A DNA stretch of 64,000 nt from Butyricimonas paravirosa (GTDB lineage Bacteria > Bacteroidota > Bacteroidia > Bacteroidales > Marinifilaceae). This document shows positions 1 through 9,028 of this stretch, in pieces. The stretch lies in NCBI RefSeq assembly GCF_032878955.1, contig NZ_CP043839.1, positions 2,480,001 to 2,544,000 of the forward strand. The letters are read 5' to 3'. A model generated the notes under the pieces. It worked only from the letters and a program-made list of their open reading frames with translations, did not search any database and was not told the DNA's origin. A program made the translations under genes and the position numbers. Numbering within the stretch: the stretch's first letter is position 1; each line of letters starts with the position of its first letter.

Positions 1-1
1 C

Positions 2-1147
2 GATGAGAACCGTTCCCGCAAAGACCGGGAAGAACTCGCCTCTACCCTCAACCATTTCCGGACAGAACATCGAGAAACCTTAAAGAATATCACCACCCAG
101 ACTAACTCCGCCATACAAGCTTTCCAAAAAAGTTTTGCCGAAAGCATGGAATTATTCAACCGCCTGCAACGGGAAAAATTCGGGGAGCTATCACTCCGTC
201 AACAGGAACTCCTGCAAAACACGGAAAAGAAACTGGAAGAGATGCGAGCCACCGTGGATGAAAAATTACAGAAGACCCTACACGAACGCATCGGACAATC
301 ATTCGAACTCGTCAGCAAGCAACTAGAAAACGTGCAGAAAGGCTTAGGGGAAATGCAGACGCTGGCACAGGATGTCGGTGGGCTGAAACGGGTGCTTAGT
401 AACGTGAAAATACGGGGAACGATCGGGGAAGTACAACTTTCCATGCTATTGGAGCAAATTCTAGCCCCGGATCAATATGATGCTAACGTAAAAACTAAAC
501 CCGGATCGGACAAACTGGTCGAATTCGCCGTGAAACTTCCCGGCCGGGCGGAAGGAGACGAATCAGTCTACCTTCCCATCGACGCCAAGTTCCCGAAGGA
601 TGTTTACGAGCAACTCCTTGATGCCTACGAATCCGGAGACTTGCAACGGGTGGAAACCACTTCCCGCATACTCGAACAGACCATTCGTAGTATGGCAAAG
701 GACATCCGGGACAAATACCTAGCCCCACCGCATACCACGGACTTCGGGATCATGTTCCTGCCTTTCGAGAGCATATACGGAGAGGTTACCCGCCGGGCAG
801 CCTTGTTGGAACAATTACAGCAGGAATACCACGTGATTGTCACGGGGCCGACCACACTAGCAGCGATACTGAACAGCCTACAAATGGGATTCCGCACGCT
901 GGCCATCCAAAAACGCAGCAGCGAGGTGTGGCGTATCCTTGGTGGTGTAAAGGCAGAATTCGAAAAGTTCGGGGGACTTCTGGAGAAAGCCCAGAAAAAT
1001 CTCCAAACCGCTAACAACCAATTGGAAGAGGTTATGGGCAAACGAACCCGAGCCATACAGCGACAACTACGTTCGGTAGAGGCCCTCCCGGCTAAAGAAG
1101 AGCAAAACCCACTACTGGATTCATTTTCAGAAGATGACGAGGCATAA
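2..1147 (+). CDS. rmuC: DNA recombination protein RmuC (5' part outside window)
   Basis: The frame is open from the first bases of the window, so the N-terminus (normally a membrane anchor plus coiled coil) is missing. The visible part begins with charged, heptad-like helix (about 100 residues), followed by the conserved RmuC core with the segments VGGLKRVLSNVKIRGTIGE, LPIDAKFPKDVYE, and FLPFESIYGEV, and a final TLAAILNSLQMGFRTL stretch. RmuC proteins are putative nuclease-fold proteins that limit inverted-repeat recombination; the exact activity is not well settled. The last 20 residues are acidic and low in complexity. The next gene starts 119 bases later behind its own promoter-like box, so co-transcription is uncertain. 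Confidence 0.9.
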   Translation, partial: DENRSRKDREELASTLNHFRTEHRETLKNITTQTNSAIQAFQKSFAESMELFNRLQREKFGELSLRQQELLQNTEKKLEEMRATVDEKLQKTLHERIGQSFELVSKQLENVQKGLGEMQTLAQDVGGLKRVLSNVKIRGTIGEVQLSMLLEQILAPDQYDANVKTKPGSDKLVEFAVKLPGRAEGDESVYLPIDAKFPKDVYEQLLDAYESGDLQRVETTSRILEQTIRSMAKDIRDKYLAPPHTTDFGIMFLPFESIYGEVTRRAALLEQLQQEYHVIVTGPTTLAAILNSLQMGFRTLAIQKRSSEVWRILGGVKAEFEKFGGLLEKAQKNLQTANNQLEEVMGKRTRAIQRQLRSVEALPAKEEQNPLLDSFSEDDEA

Positions 1148-1215
1148 AAACAACAAAGATTTTCACCTAAAATAAAACAAAACACGACTTGCTAGATTCT
1201 TTCCGCAGTTTTTAT

Positions 1216-1223
1216 TAGCTTTG
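1216..1223 (+). promoter_or_regulatory. Bacteroidota-type -7 box (TAGCTTTG)
   Basis: An exact TAnnTTTG match lies 43 bases before the nucleotidyltransferase start. The nearest TTG (1189-1191) is 24 bases upstream, slightly far for a canonical -33 element. Confidence 0.5.
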
Positions 1224-1266
1224 TCCGAAAGAAGGTTATACAAGTAAAAAGATTAAATATAAAAAC

Positions 1267-2169
1267 ATGGAAACGACGAAGAATAAAACGACCTTGCTCA
1301 TCATGGCAGCAGGGATGGGTTCCCGGTTTGGTAGCTTGAAACAACTGGCATTGCTCGGCCCCCACAAGAAAACATTGTTGCATTATTCAATCTATGACGC
1401 CGTACATGCGGGGTTTGACAAAATTGTTTTCATCATCCGCCGAAGTTTCGAGAACGAATTCAAAGAGGCCGTGGGAAAATATGCCGAGAGCTTGGTTGAA
1501 ACCGTGTACTGTTTCCAAGAAATGGATCAACTGCCCGGTAACCTGCCCCCGATCCAGCGGGAAAAACCCTGGGGAACGGCTCACGCCATCTGGGCCGCAA
1601 AAGACCATATACACGAACCGTTTATCGCAATCAATGCTGACGACTTTTACGGACGGGATGCCTTCGTGAAGATGCACGATTTTGTGGCCAGTAATCCCGA
1701 CGAGAGATGTTTCAGCCTCGCCGGCTACCGGTTGGCAGCCACGCTATCCGAGAACGGGACAGTATCCAGAGGAATATGCACGGTTGACGGAGACAATTTC
1801 TTGACCAGTATCACCGAACGTACGAAGATCGGTCGGGAAGGTGATATGATTAAAGACCTGAACTCGGGAGTAGTTTTGCACGAGGATGACGTGGTTTCCA
1901 TGAATTTCTGGGGATTCTCACCTATGCTTTTCGGGGAAATCGAGAAACAATTCATCGAGTTCTACCACAAGAACAGCGAAAATCCCAAGGCGGAGATTTA
2001 CATACCTTTCGTGGTTGACGAACTTATCAAGCAAAAAGCCGTGAAAGTGAAGGTATTAAACACCAGTGCCAAATGGTTCGGTGTGACATACAAAGAGGAC
2101 ACGGAACTAGTGAACAACGCCTTGCAGAAATTCGACGGGGAAGGATTATATACTGACATGGGGCAATAA
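1267..2169 (+). CDS. sugar-phosphate nucleotidyltransferase
   Basis: 300-residue NTP-transferase (GT-A-like Rossmann) protein. It shows the nucleotide-binding signature AAGMGSRFG at residues 14-22, PWGTAHA at about 101-107, and NADDFYG at 123-129, whose Asp pair would bind the metal-NTP. No signal peptide; cytoplasmic. Family knowledge says such enzymes make NDP-sugars from NTP and a sugar-1-phosphate. The next gene, 39 bases downstream, is a NahK-like sugar-1-kinase, so the pair would turn a free sugar into a sugar-1-phosphate and then an NDP-sugar. HexNAc or MurNAc salvage (compare AmgK/MurU) is an attractive reading, but the substrate cannot be read from the sequence. Confidence 0.85.
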   Translation: METTKNKTTLLIMAAGMGSRFGSLKQLALLGPHKKTLLHYSIYDAVHAGFDKIVFIIRRSFENEFKEAVGKYAESLVETVYCFQEMDQLPGNLPPIQREKPWGTAHAIWAAKDHIHEPFIAINADDFYGRDAFVKMHDFVASNPDERCFSLAGYRLAATLSENGTVSRGICTVDGDNFLTSITERTKIGREGDMIKDLNSGVVLHEDDVVSMNFWGFSPMLFGEIEKQFIEFYHKNSENPKAEIYIPFVVDELIKQKAVKVKVLNTSAKWFGVTYKEDTELVNNALQKFDGEGLYTDMGQ

Positions 2170-2208
2170 ATAGCATAAAAACGGGTAAACACTAAAAAAC
2201 AACTAAGC

Positions 2209-3291
2209 ATGGACAAACTGAAGAGAATTTACGACACGTTCGTATCGAGCGGGCGGTTTATATCCGCTACACCGTACGGTTCTGGCCATATTAACGACAC
2301 CTATCTGGTGAAAGTGGACGAGGATGTCGAGTACATTCTCCAAAGGATCAATGGTAACGTGTTCAAGGACATCCCAAAACTGGTGCGAAACAAAGAACTG
2401 GTGTGCGGGCATATCCGCAACCGGCTTATCCGGCACAAAGTGAGCGACATCACCCGCAAATACATCACGTATTTTTACACGGACAAGGGAAACGCTTACT
2501 ACAAAGATTACGAGGGAAACTACTGGACGCTATCACTCTTTATCAAAGGCTCAAAGAGCTACGATGTTATCCCGGATTCCCAGATCGCTTATCAAGTGGG
2601 TATCGGGTTCGGAGAATTCGAGAACCGGATTTCCGATTTCGATGCGAAATTGTTGATCGAGACCATCCCGCTTTTTCACAATGTTCCCCGTCGTCAACGG
2701 GAATTAAAAGAGGCCCTAGCCAAAGCCGAACCGGACCGGATCGAGGCGAGTAAGGAACTGCTCGAATACCTGAAAAAGTTCGATAACGAGATGTTAGAAT
2801 TACAACGGATGAAAGACGAGGGAATTTTGCCGCTCCGGGTCACGCACAATGACACGAAAGCGAATAATCTCCTGTTCGACCACAATGATCATCCGTTATG
2901 CGTGATCGATCTGGACACCGTGATGCCGGGAATCGTGCATTACGACTTCGGGGATGCCATTCGCTCGTCTTGTAACACGGCCGGAGAGGAAACCCGCAAT
3001 CTTGATGAGGTGCATTTTAACATGAATTATTTCGAAGCTTTCACCGCCGGATTCATGGAAAAAGCCAAACATCTTTTCACGCTCAAGGAAAAAAAGACCC
3101 TTGCGCAAGGATGTACGCTAATGACCTATCTACAAGCCGTCCGTTTCCTAACGGATTATTTGGACGGGGATCATTATTACCCGATCACCTATCCCGAACA
3201 TAACCTGCAACGAGCTAAAGTTCAAGTCAGGTTATTACAGGACATGGAACGACAATTCGACAAGATGAACCAGTTTATTCTGGATCAATAA
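2209..3291 (+). CDS. NahK-like N-acetylhexosamine 1-kinase (APH-fold phosphotransferase)
   Basis: 360 residues, the same length class as bifidobacterial NahK. The catalytic loop VTHNDTKANN lies at 211-220 (D215 as likely base, N220 as metal ligand), followed by the metal-binding VIDLDTVMPG at 232-241. The N-terminal YGSGHINDTY (23-32) acts as the nucleotide loop. Family members are often mislabelled mucin desulfatase or aminoglycoside kinase. Resistance is unlikely here because the HNDTK variant and DLDT motif are those of the HexNAc 1-kinase branch. Probably co-transcribed with the preceding nucleotidyltransferase; a bidirectional hairpin follows the stop. Confidence 0.8.
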   Translation: MDKLKRIYDTFVSSGRFISATPYGSGHINDTYLVKVDEDVEYILQRINGNVFKDIPKLVRNKELVCGHIRNRLIRHKVSDITRKYITYFYTDKGNAYYKDYEGNYWTLSLFIKGSKSYDVIPDSQIAYQVGIGFGEFENRISDFDAKLLIETIPLFHNVPRRQRELKEALAKAEPDRIEASKELLEYLKKFDNEMLELQRMKDEGILPLRVTHNDTKANNLLFDHNDHPLCVIDLDTVMPGIVHYDFGDAIRSSCNTAGEETRNLDEVHFNMNYFEAFTAGFMEKAKHLFTLKEKKTLAQGCTLMTYLQAVRFLTDYLDGDHYYPITYPEHNLQRAKVQVRLLQDMERQFDKMNQFILDQ

Positions 3292-3293
3292 TA

Positions 3294-3327
3294 CAAAAAA
3301 ACGGTAGCTTTCGCTACCGTTTTTTGT
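3294..3327. terminator. bidirectional intrinsic terminator
   Basis: An 8-bp GC-containing stem (3301-3308 with 3313-3320, loop TTTC) is flanked by an A-run and a T-run that extend the pairing. It sits between the convergent kinase gene and the Cys-rich HMA gene. Confidence 0.85.
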
Positions 3328-3345
3328 ATCCTTCAAGAATTTTCC

Positions 3346-3894
3346 TTACTTTTTCTTATTCTTGCAACACTCGTCTGTTTTACCTGTCTTGGAACAGCAA
3401 TTGTCACCACATTTTCCTTCACATTTACTCTCCTTAGACTCGCAGTTCTGGTCGCATTTTCCATCACACTTTTTTTCACCACAACTTTGACCACAGGCCC
3501 CGCTGCAATTATGTTTCTCGCCGCAACTTCCCTTGCAAGCTTCTTTATTTCCCTCTTTACAACATTTATGTGCTTTACCGCATTTTATCAACTTACCGTC
3601 TTTATCACACATTCCCACTACTTTCACATCATGACGCTCGATAGCAGCCCGCAAGGCCTCAACAGAATTTTTGTCGGTACGGAAAGAAATCAACACGGTT
3701 GAATCTTTCATGTTCAACTTATAATCCTTGATTCCTTTCTCGAAAGGCATATCTTTATCCAGTTTAGCCTTACAAGAAGGGCAATGTATTCCTACTTTAA
3801 AAATAACGGTTGTATCTTTCTTAGTCTGGGCACTCACGGTTAAACCCATCATAACGAACACTACCAGCGTGAATAAAATTTTCATTGTTTTCAT
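3346..3894 (-). CDS. exported HMA-domain protein with metallothionein-like Cys-rich tail
   Basis: Start chosen at the ATG giving MKTMKILFTL, which opens a clean signal peptide ending ...VSAQ; the longer frame adds only a poor extension. Residues about 25-95 form a heavy-metal-associated (HMA) domain with the metal motif GIHCPSCKAKL. Residues about 105-182 form a tail dense in Cys, Lys, Gly and Glu with repeated CGEK, CKGSCGEK and CEGKCGDNCC patterns, like a metallothionein. The protein is predicted to bind soft metals (Cu, Zn, Cd) in the periplasm or outside the cell. It lies downstream of a TonB receptor, with its own -7 box at 3929-3936. The HMA assignment is strong; metal identity and function of the tail are inference. 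Confidence 0.8.
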   Translation of the reverse strand: MKTMKILFTLVVFVMMGLTVSAQTKKDTTVIFKVGIHCPSCKAKLDKDMPFEKGIKDYKLNMKDSTVLISFRTDKNSVEALRAAIERHDVKVVGMCDKDGKLIKCGKAHKCCKEGNKEACKGSCGEKHNCSGACGQSCGEKKCDGKCDQNCESKESKCEGKCGDNCCSKTGKTDECCKNKKK

Positions 3895-3928
3895 AGTAAA
3901 CGTATTAGTTATTAAAAACATTGTTTTT

Positions 3929-3936
3929 CAAAAGTA
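3929..3936 (-). promoter_or_regulatory. -7 box upstream of the HMA gene (TACTTTTG)
   Basis: Exact TAnnTTTG match on the minus strand, 34 bases before the start. No clear TTG at -33. It lets the Cys-rich protein be expressed apart from the upstream receptor. Confidence 0.45.
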
Positions 3937-3949
3937 ATTATTTTATTGA

Positions 3950-6238
3950 TTATTCTTTTCGATCTAAGGCAAATCTCAAACCGATATAAAATTTACGTCC
4001 GTGAAGAGGTCCCCACACTTTCGACGAGTCAAAGGTATCGCTCCAAGGGTTATGGGAATTCACGATCGGGTTCTTTTGAGTAAAATCCCCGATATTCTCG
4101 CATCCCGCGTAAATACTCCACAAACGGAAATATTTCGTAACCTGCGCATTCATGATCTGGAAATCATCAAAACGGGAGGCTACCCGATATTCATCGGCAA
4201 TCCCACCCTGCTCCGGCAAACGTCCGGAACCGTTAAACTGGGTCGTGAAATCGAACTGCCATTTCTTCAAGTTGGTGAAATATGACAAGTTCACCAATCC
4301 CTTATAACGGCTCGTTAAAGGAGTACGTTTCAGATCTCCGTTTATCGTCGTCTTCACATCATTGTAACGATAAGCTAACGTGGCTTCCAAACGAGGGATC
4401 AACTCGTATTTCACCTCGACCTGATAACAATTCGAATAGGAATCCCCGTCCAGATTATAAAAGTTCACCTTGTTGTATGCCGTCTCGTTATCCACCACCA
4501 CTTGATCATTGAATTTCGTGTGATAATAATCTAGGTTGATATTCAAGGTACGCCCGAATACTTCGAACTTCCGGTTCACGTTAGCCCCGAAATTCCAAGA
4601 ATCCTCCATTTTTAGATCATCCAGTAAAGCCGGATTTTTACCCAACAACTCGCCATTCACGTAGAAGTTCGCAGCAGAGGCCAGCAAGTAACTGTTCTCG
4701 GCCAAGATATTCGGTGTACGCAGACCGCGGCCGAAAGTGGCCTTGATGCTGGTGAATTCATCTGGTTTGTACATGATGTGAGCCCGCGGGGTCCAGATAC
4801 TCCCGAAGATATTGTGATAATCGTAGCGCAAACCTGCCATCACGATAAAACGCTGATCCAAGAATTCTCCCGTGTACTGGAAGAAAGCTCCCGGCACCCG
4901 TTCTTCTCGTTTCATATTTATGAAATCGGTAGAAATATCCTCTCCATAATTGAAAACCGGATCACGGAAATCTTCGTCATATTTGTCGTAATTGAAACTC
5001 AACCCGGCAGAGTACATCTGGCTGGGATTCGTCCCGAAAATAGACTGGTAGATGTAGTTCACGAACAAACTCTTCTGCCCGGCATTATACATTTTCGGCC
5101 CGTAATAAGAATCCTGCGTGTGATCGGAATAGTTCACCAAAATCGCCATACTCGTGTTCTCGTACTGGGGCATCAAGTAACCTAACTTCAAGAAAGCCTC
5201 GTAACGACGAGTGTCGATCCCAATTTTATACAACCCGTATTTCTCATCTGCATGAGCATGTCCGCCATGAGTGGTTTGTCCGCCATTCCGTTCCTCGTCG
5301 ATAAATTTACCCCCGAATTGCAAATACCAAGTATCATCTTTATAAGCCCAACGATTCATCACGTTGTATTGCGTTTTCTCCGGCATATCCAAGAATCCGT
5401 CCTTGTTCCCGTCATGAGGCTCTTCCATCCAGTCCCCATGCAAAAGAAACATCGTACTCCACTTGTCATTGAACTTGATACTGAAATTAGAGTTAAATTC
5501 GTACATTCCCTCGCTACTCGTGAAGACATTAGCCGAGAGTAACTCCGGATCACGGGGTTTCTTGTAGTCCACGCTGATCTGCCCGGCCATCGATTCGTAA
5601 CCGTTAATCACCGATCCCGTCCCTTTTGAAACGGAAATCGCAGACATCCAGGGACCAGGAATATAAGTCAAACCGTACAAAGAGGCCAATCCCCGGAAAT
5701 TAGGCATATTCTCGGTCATCATCTGCACGTACTTCCCGGTTAATCCCAATAGCTGGATTTGCTTTGCACCCGTCACGGCATCGGCATACGACACGTCAAC
5801 CGAAGCATTCGTCTCGAAACTCTCTCCCAAGTTACAGCAAGCCGCCTTGCACAACTCTTCGCCCGTGATCAATTGCTCGATCAAAGGCCCCTGAGTCGAC
5901 ATCACGGTACTCTGTTTACGGGCAGCCACACTCACCTCGTCCAATTGCTCCCCGGATTTCAACGTGCAGGTCACGAATTTATCCGTGGATTTTACCTCTA
6001 TCGTATCCGAGCGGTACCCGATAAAACTAACGACCAACTTCCCAACCTTCTCCCACTTGATTTTAAATTCCCCGTTCGCATCCGAAACAGATCCTTTCGA
6101 AGTCCCTACCCAATAGACATTCGCCCCGGGTAACGCCACCTCTCCATTTTCCGTTTCTTCCATAACACGCCCTTTTATGGTCTGTGCCTGTAAGCCAACA
6201 GAGGCAAGTAAACACATTATAATAAACAAATTTCTCAT
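3950..6238 (-). CDS. TonB-dependent outer-membrane receptor, putative metal/metallophore type
   Basis: 762 residues: signal peptide (1-18), a carboxypeptidase-regulatory-like beta sandwich (about 19-105, GRVMEETENGEVALPGANV), a plug domain (about 115-240) with QIQLLGLTGKYVQMMTENMP and GYESMAGQISVDYKKP, then a 22-strand-type barrel ending in an aromatic-rich C-terminus. The plug begins with an unusual Cys cluster, CKAACC, and an extracellular-loop candidate at about 319-333 is rich in His (THGGHAHADE). Both fit metal handling. It lies between a small Cys/His exported protein upstream and an HMA/Cys-tail protein downstream. The receptor fold is certain; copper or another metal as cargo is inferred from the neighbours. 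Confidence 0.85.
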   Translation of the reverse strand: MRNLFIIMCLLASVGLQAQTIKGRVMEETENGEVALPGANVYWVGTSKGSVSDANGEFKIKWEKVGKLVVSFIGYRSDTIEVKSTDKFVTCTLKSGEQLDEVSVAARKQSTVMSTQGPLIEQLITGEELCKAACCNLGESFETNASVDVSYADAVTGAKQIQLLGLTGKYVQMMTENMPNFRGLASLYGLTYIPGPWMSAISVSKGTGSVINGYESMAGQISVDYKKPRDPELLSANVFTSSEGMYEFNSNFSIKFNDKWSTMFLLHGDWMEEPHDGNKDGFLDMPEKTQYNVMNRWAYKDDTWYLQFGGKFIDEERNGGQTTHGGHAHADEKYGLYKIGIDTRRYEAFLKLGYLMPQYENTSMAILVNYSDHTQDSYYGPKMYNAGQKSLFVNYIYQSIFGTNPSQMYSAGLSFNYDKYDEDFRDPVFNYGEDISTDFINMKREERVPGAFFQYTGEFLDQRFIVMAGLRYDYHNIFGSIWTPRAHIMYKPDEFTSIKATFGRGLRTPNILAENSYLLASAANFYVNGELLGKNPALLDDLKMEDSWNFGANVNRKFEVFGRTLNINLDYYHTKFNDQVVVDNETAYNKVNFYNLDGDSYSNCYQVEVKYELIPRLEATLAYRYNDVKTTINGDLKRTPLTSRYKGLVNLSYFTNLKKWQFDFTTQFNGSGRLPEQGGIADEYRVASRFDDFQIMNAQVTKYFRLWSIYAGCENIGDFTQKNPIVNSHNPWSDTFDSSKVWGPLHGRKFYIGLRFALDRKE

Positions 6239-6408
6239 ATAGATTCCACGATTTTCAGGAACGTGCCAGGGATATTTCTTTTACCTAATGCCACGAAACA
6301 CGTTCTCTCTTGATTAAATTTTAAATAATGTTTCAGTCAAGTCAGACGCATACACACGACTCGTCGAAAGATACTTTTAAAGCATCTTCGTCACGGATCA
6401 AAATTTAA

Positions 6409-6834
6409 TCAACAACGGAAAATACATAGCAGCTCCAAGGGCGGAGACGTGTCTATGTATGCAACAGGAGAATTAAAAGGTTGTACATTAGAAATAACCG
6501 CATCCGGTAAAGACATCATAAAATTACATTCCTGCACCATATCGCAGAATTGTATTTCGAAATGGGACATTGCCCAATCACCGGAAACTTTATAATAAGT
6601 ATGTTCTTGTTTCGCGTTATCGCAATTCTTTTTGTGCGCATTGTGGCACATACGATGACAGCAGTGACAACCATGCGTACACGGACACGGGATGTCCTGG
6701 GGAATAACCATCACGTGCAAGTAAGTTTCCTGGCAACGCTGACAGTACACTTTACTTACATTCACACCTATCGTACCTAACAAAAAGGTAAACAATAGCA
6801 AAAGTGCTGGTATATTCAATTTTTTCTGTTTCAT
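6409..6834 (-). CDS. small exported Cys/His-rich protein (HYC_CC_PP-like)
   Basis: Start placed at MKQKKLNIPALL, which gives a proper signal peptide or anchor (about residues 7-24); an upstream ATG adds nine residues. The mature part (about 115 residues) has KVYCQRC, then CPCTHGCHCCHRMCHNAHKKNCDN, and ends near YIDTSPPLELL. The order YC ... CC ... PP resembles the small Bacteroidota family named HYC_CC_PP, whose genes sit beside TonB receptors and HMA proteins; this is recalled by pattern only. It is probably a periplasmic metal-binding accessory. It is 170 bases upstream of the receptor on the same strand. That spacer holds a near-consensus TATCTTTC box but no clear -33. Confidence 0.6.
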   Translation of the reverse strand: MKQKKLNIPALLLLFTFLLGTIGVNVSKVYCQRCQETYLHVMVIPQDIPCPCTHGCHCCHRMCHNAHKKNCDNAKQEHTYYKVSGDWAMSHFEIQFCDMVQECNFMMSLPDAVISNVQPFNSPVAYIDTSPPLELLCIFRC

Positions 6835-7009
6835 CGTTTGCAAAAATAAAACAATTTTCAAATTTCAATCTCCCAAAATACACCATTAACAATTAATTAA
6901 CGGTTTTTTCATTCAAAATCTGATCCGACGATGTGAAAAATAGAAAAAAAGTATTACTTTCGAACTTCATAAATCAAGATGTAGATTATTTATATCATTC
7001 CAACAAATT

Positions 7010-8170
7010 ATGAGAAAAATACTATTACTTGGACTACTTGTAGTTCTTATCGCATCCTGTACTGAAAAGACGAATGTCGAAATTACAGGGGCCATCAAAG
7101 ATGCAGCCAACACGAAAGTATATCTGGAACAAATAGATGTAAGTTCAAGAAAAACAATCGACTCAACAAAAATTAACAAGAACGGGGAGTTCAAATTTAA
7201 ACTCAACATCGAACTCCCGACATTCTATTCTTTAAGATTTTCTAACAATGAGCAAGTGACCTTGATCGCCAGTCCGGACGAGGTACTTGAAATTAGCGGT
7301 ACGTTGAATGACATTAAAAATAATTACTGGGTGGATGGTTCTGAAAACTCGTTATGGATTAAACTCCTGAATTTCCAGATCACCCGTACAATCACGCTAA
7401 CGGATTCTTTGAAGAGATCCTATCAGGCTCTCCCACAAGGAACCGAGTACGACGCTCAACGTCAGGAATACGCCAAGGCATGGGAAGAGGCAATAAACAA
7501 ACAGATCAGTTTCACCCGTGACTTCATTATCAAACACGCCACCTCTCCGGCATCTTATTATGCCCTTTATCAAAAAATTGATGATAATATCGGAGTGATG
7601 GACGAGTTCGAGGACCTTCACTATTTTAAAGTGGTGGCATCATCCTTGACCGCCCTTTATCCCGAATCTCAATACACGAAGGCAATCATGAATCACTTGA
7701 AACAAATATCCCAAGCAATCCGTAATCAACAACTTGCTGCCGTGATTAACAACACGGAAGGATCTCTACCGGATATTAACCTGCCGGATGTGAATGGCAA
7801 GGATATTTCACTGAACTCCCTCAAATCGAAACTCATCGTACTTGACTTCGGGCTGATCACGGCCAAAGAGAGCCAAGAGTACATTGACCAGATGAAAAGC
7901 GTATACAACAAGTTCAAAAACCGGGGAGTGGAAATCTACATGGTTTGTCTGGATAAAAACAAATTTCTTTGGGAAGACGTGATAAAAACGAACAAGATCA
8001 ACTGGATTTGCGTATGGGATCAAGGAGCGTTACAAAGTCGGGCAGCCTCGACTTGGAACGTAAAGAGTGTTCCGGCAAACTACATCATTAACCAAAAGAA
8101 AGAAATTGTCGGTAAAAACTTGTACGGCAGCCGTTTGGAAGACCGTTTGAACGACTTGTTGAAAAAATAA
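7010..8170 (+). CDS. DUF4369 / thioredoxin-fold lipoprotein lacking the CxxC motif
   Basis: 386 residues. The lipobox LIASC puts the lipidated Cys at residue 17. Residues about 22-115 match the DUF4369 beta domain, and residues about 250-386 form a TlpA/AhpC-like thioredoxin domain. The place where relatives carry WCxPC reads LIVLDFGLITAKESQEYI, with no Cys pair, while the cis-proline loop (SVPANYII) is kept. So the fold is present without the usual redox centre. Relatives act in disulfide or haem-protein biogenesis, or are of unknown role. The LpxH-like gene follows within 24 bases, so the two are probably co-transcribed. Confidence 0.8.
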   Translation: MRKILLLGLLVVLIASCTEKTNVEITGAIKDAANTKVYLEQIDVSSRKTIDSTKINKNGEFKFKLNIELPTFYSLRFSNNEQVTLIASPDEVLEISGTLNDIKNNYWVDGSENSLWIKLLNFQITRTITLTDSLKRSYQALPQGTEYDAQRQEYAKAWEEAINKQISFTRDFIIKHATSPASYYALYQKIDDNIGVMDEFEDLHYFKVVASSLTALYPESQYTKAIMNHLKQISQAIRNQQLAAVINNTEGSLPDINLPDVNGKDISLNSLKSKLIVLDFGLITAKESQEYIDQMKSVYNKFKNRGVEIYMVCLDKNKFLWEDVIKTNKINWICVWDQGALQSRAASTWNVKSVPANYIINQKKEIVGKNLYGSRLEDRLNDLLKK

Positions 8171-8193
8171 TTATATTGGACGAACATATCATC

Positions 8194-8955
8194 ATGCAGG
8201 GCAAGAAGGTTTATTTTCTTTCAGACGCACACTTGGGTGCCAAACTATTGAAAGATAATCGGGAGAGAGAAATTATGCTCGTGGAGTTTTTGCAAAGCAT
8301 CAAACCTGATTGCTTGGAACTTTACCTGCTTGGTGATATGTTTGATTTTTGGTTCGAATACAAACACGTTGTACCCAAAGGCCACGTACGCTTTCTTGCC
8401 GAACTGGCCAATTTCACGGATCAGGGAATTAAGGTACATTTCTTCACGGGTAACCACGACATCTGGGCTTTCGACTACTTGGCAAAAGAATGTGGTGTTA
8501 TCCTGCATACTTCCATGATGGAAACCACGATAAACGGAAAATCTTTCCTTATCGGACATGGTGACGGTCTGAATCCAAACGACAAAGGGTATCTTTTCCT
8601 GCGTAACGCTTTCCATAATCGCTTCCTACAAAGATGTTTCCGGTTTATCCATCCCGACTGGGGGATCGCTTTGGCCAATAAATGGTCATCCCATTCCCGA
8701 CTGAAAGGAAACGGACAGATCGAGGCGAGGGGCTATCTGGGAGACGACAAAGAAGAAATCGTTATTTATTGCCAGAATATCTTGAAAGAACACCACGTGG
8801 ATTATTTCATTTTCGGCCATCGCCATTTGCCTCTCAATCTTGAACTTGAATCCAACAGTCACTATATCAACACGGGAGACTGGATCACGCATTTCAGTTA
8901 TGCCGTATTCGACGGAGAGAAGGTTTCTCTTGAAAAACTCGATCGCAAAAAATAA
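8194..8955 (+). CDS. lpxH: UDP-2,3-diacylglucosamine diphosphatase family phosphoesterase (LpxH-like)
   Basis: Calcineurin-like metallophosphoesterase with all the metal motifs in order: SDAHLG (10-15), LLGDMFDFW, TGNHDIW, IGHGDGLN, and FGHRHLP. The GHGD plus FGHRH pattern is that of LpxH, which removes UMP from UDP-2,3-diacylglucosamine in lipid A synthesis at the inner face of the membrane. The ATG at 8194 is preferred; a TTG at 8176 in frame would add six residues. It follows the thioredoxin-fold lipoprotein closely. Bacteroidota can carry more than one LpxH-like paralogue, so the symbol is probable, not certain. Confidence 0.8.
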   Translation: MQGKKVYFLSDAHLGAKLLKDNREREIMLVEFLQSIKPDCLELYLLGDMFDFWFEYKHVVPKGHVRFLAELANFTDQGIKVHFFTGNHDIWAFDYLAKECGVILHTSMMETTINGKSFLIGHGDGLNPNDKGYLFLRNAFHNRFLQRCFRFIHPDWGIALANKWSSHSRLKGNGQIEARGYLGDDKEEIVIYCQNILKEHHVDYFIFGHRHLPLNLELESNSHYINTGDWITHFSYAVFDGEKVSLEKLDRKK

Positions 8956-9028
8956 CCTATTTTGCATTGTTTTTCTGTGAAATAATCTTAACTTACATGC
9001 CTGTATGTGAAACATAAGATCAGACGGT

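Noticed and set aside
625..1185. Long minus-strand frame antisense to rmuC
   Set aside because: It overlaps a strongly supported gene, has Ser/Arg-rich composition typical of a shadow frame and shows no domain.
2209..3291. Aminoglycoside resistance phosphotransferase
   Set aside because: The fold is shared, but the HNDTK and DLDTVMPG motifs and the neighbouring nucleotidyltransferase fit a sugar-1-kinase.
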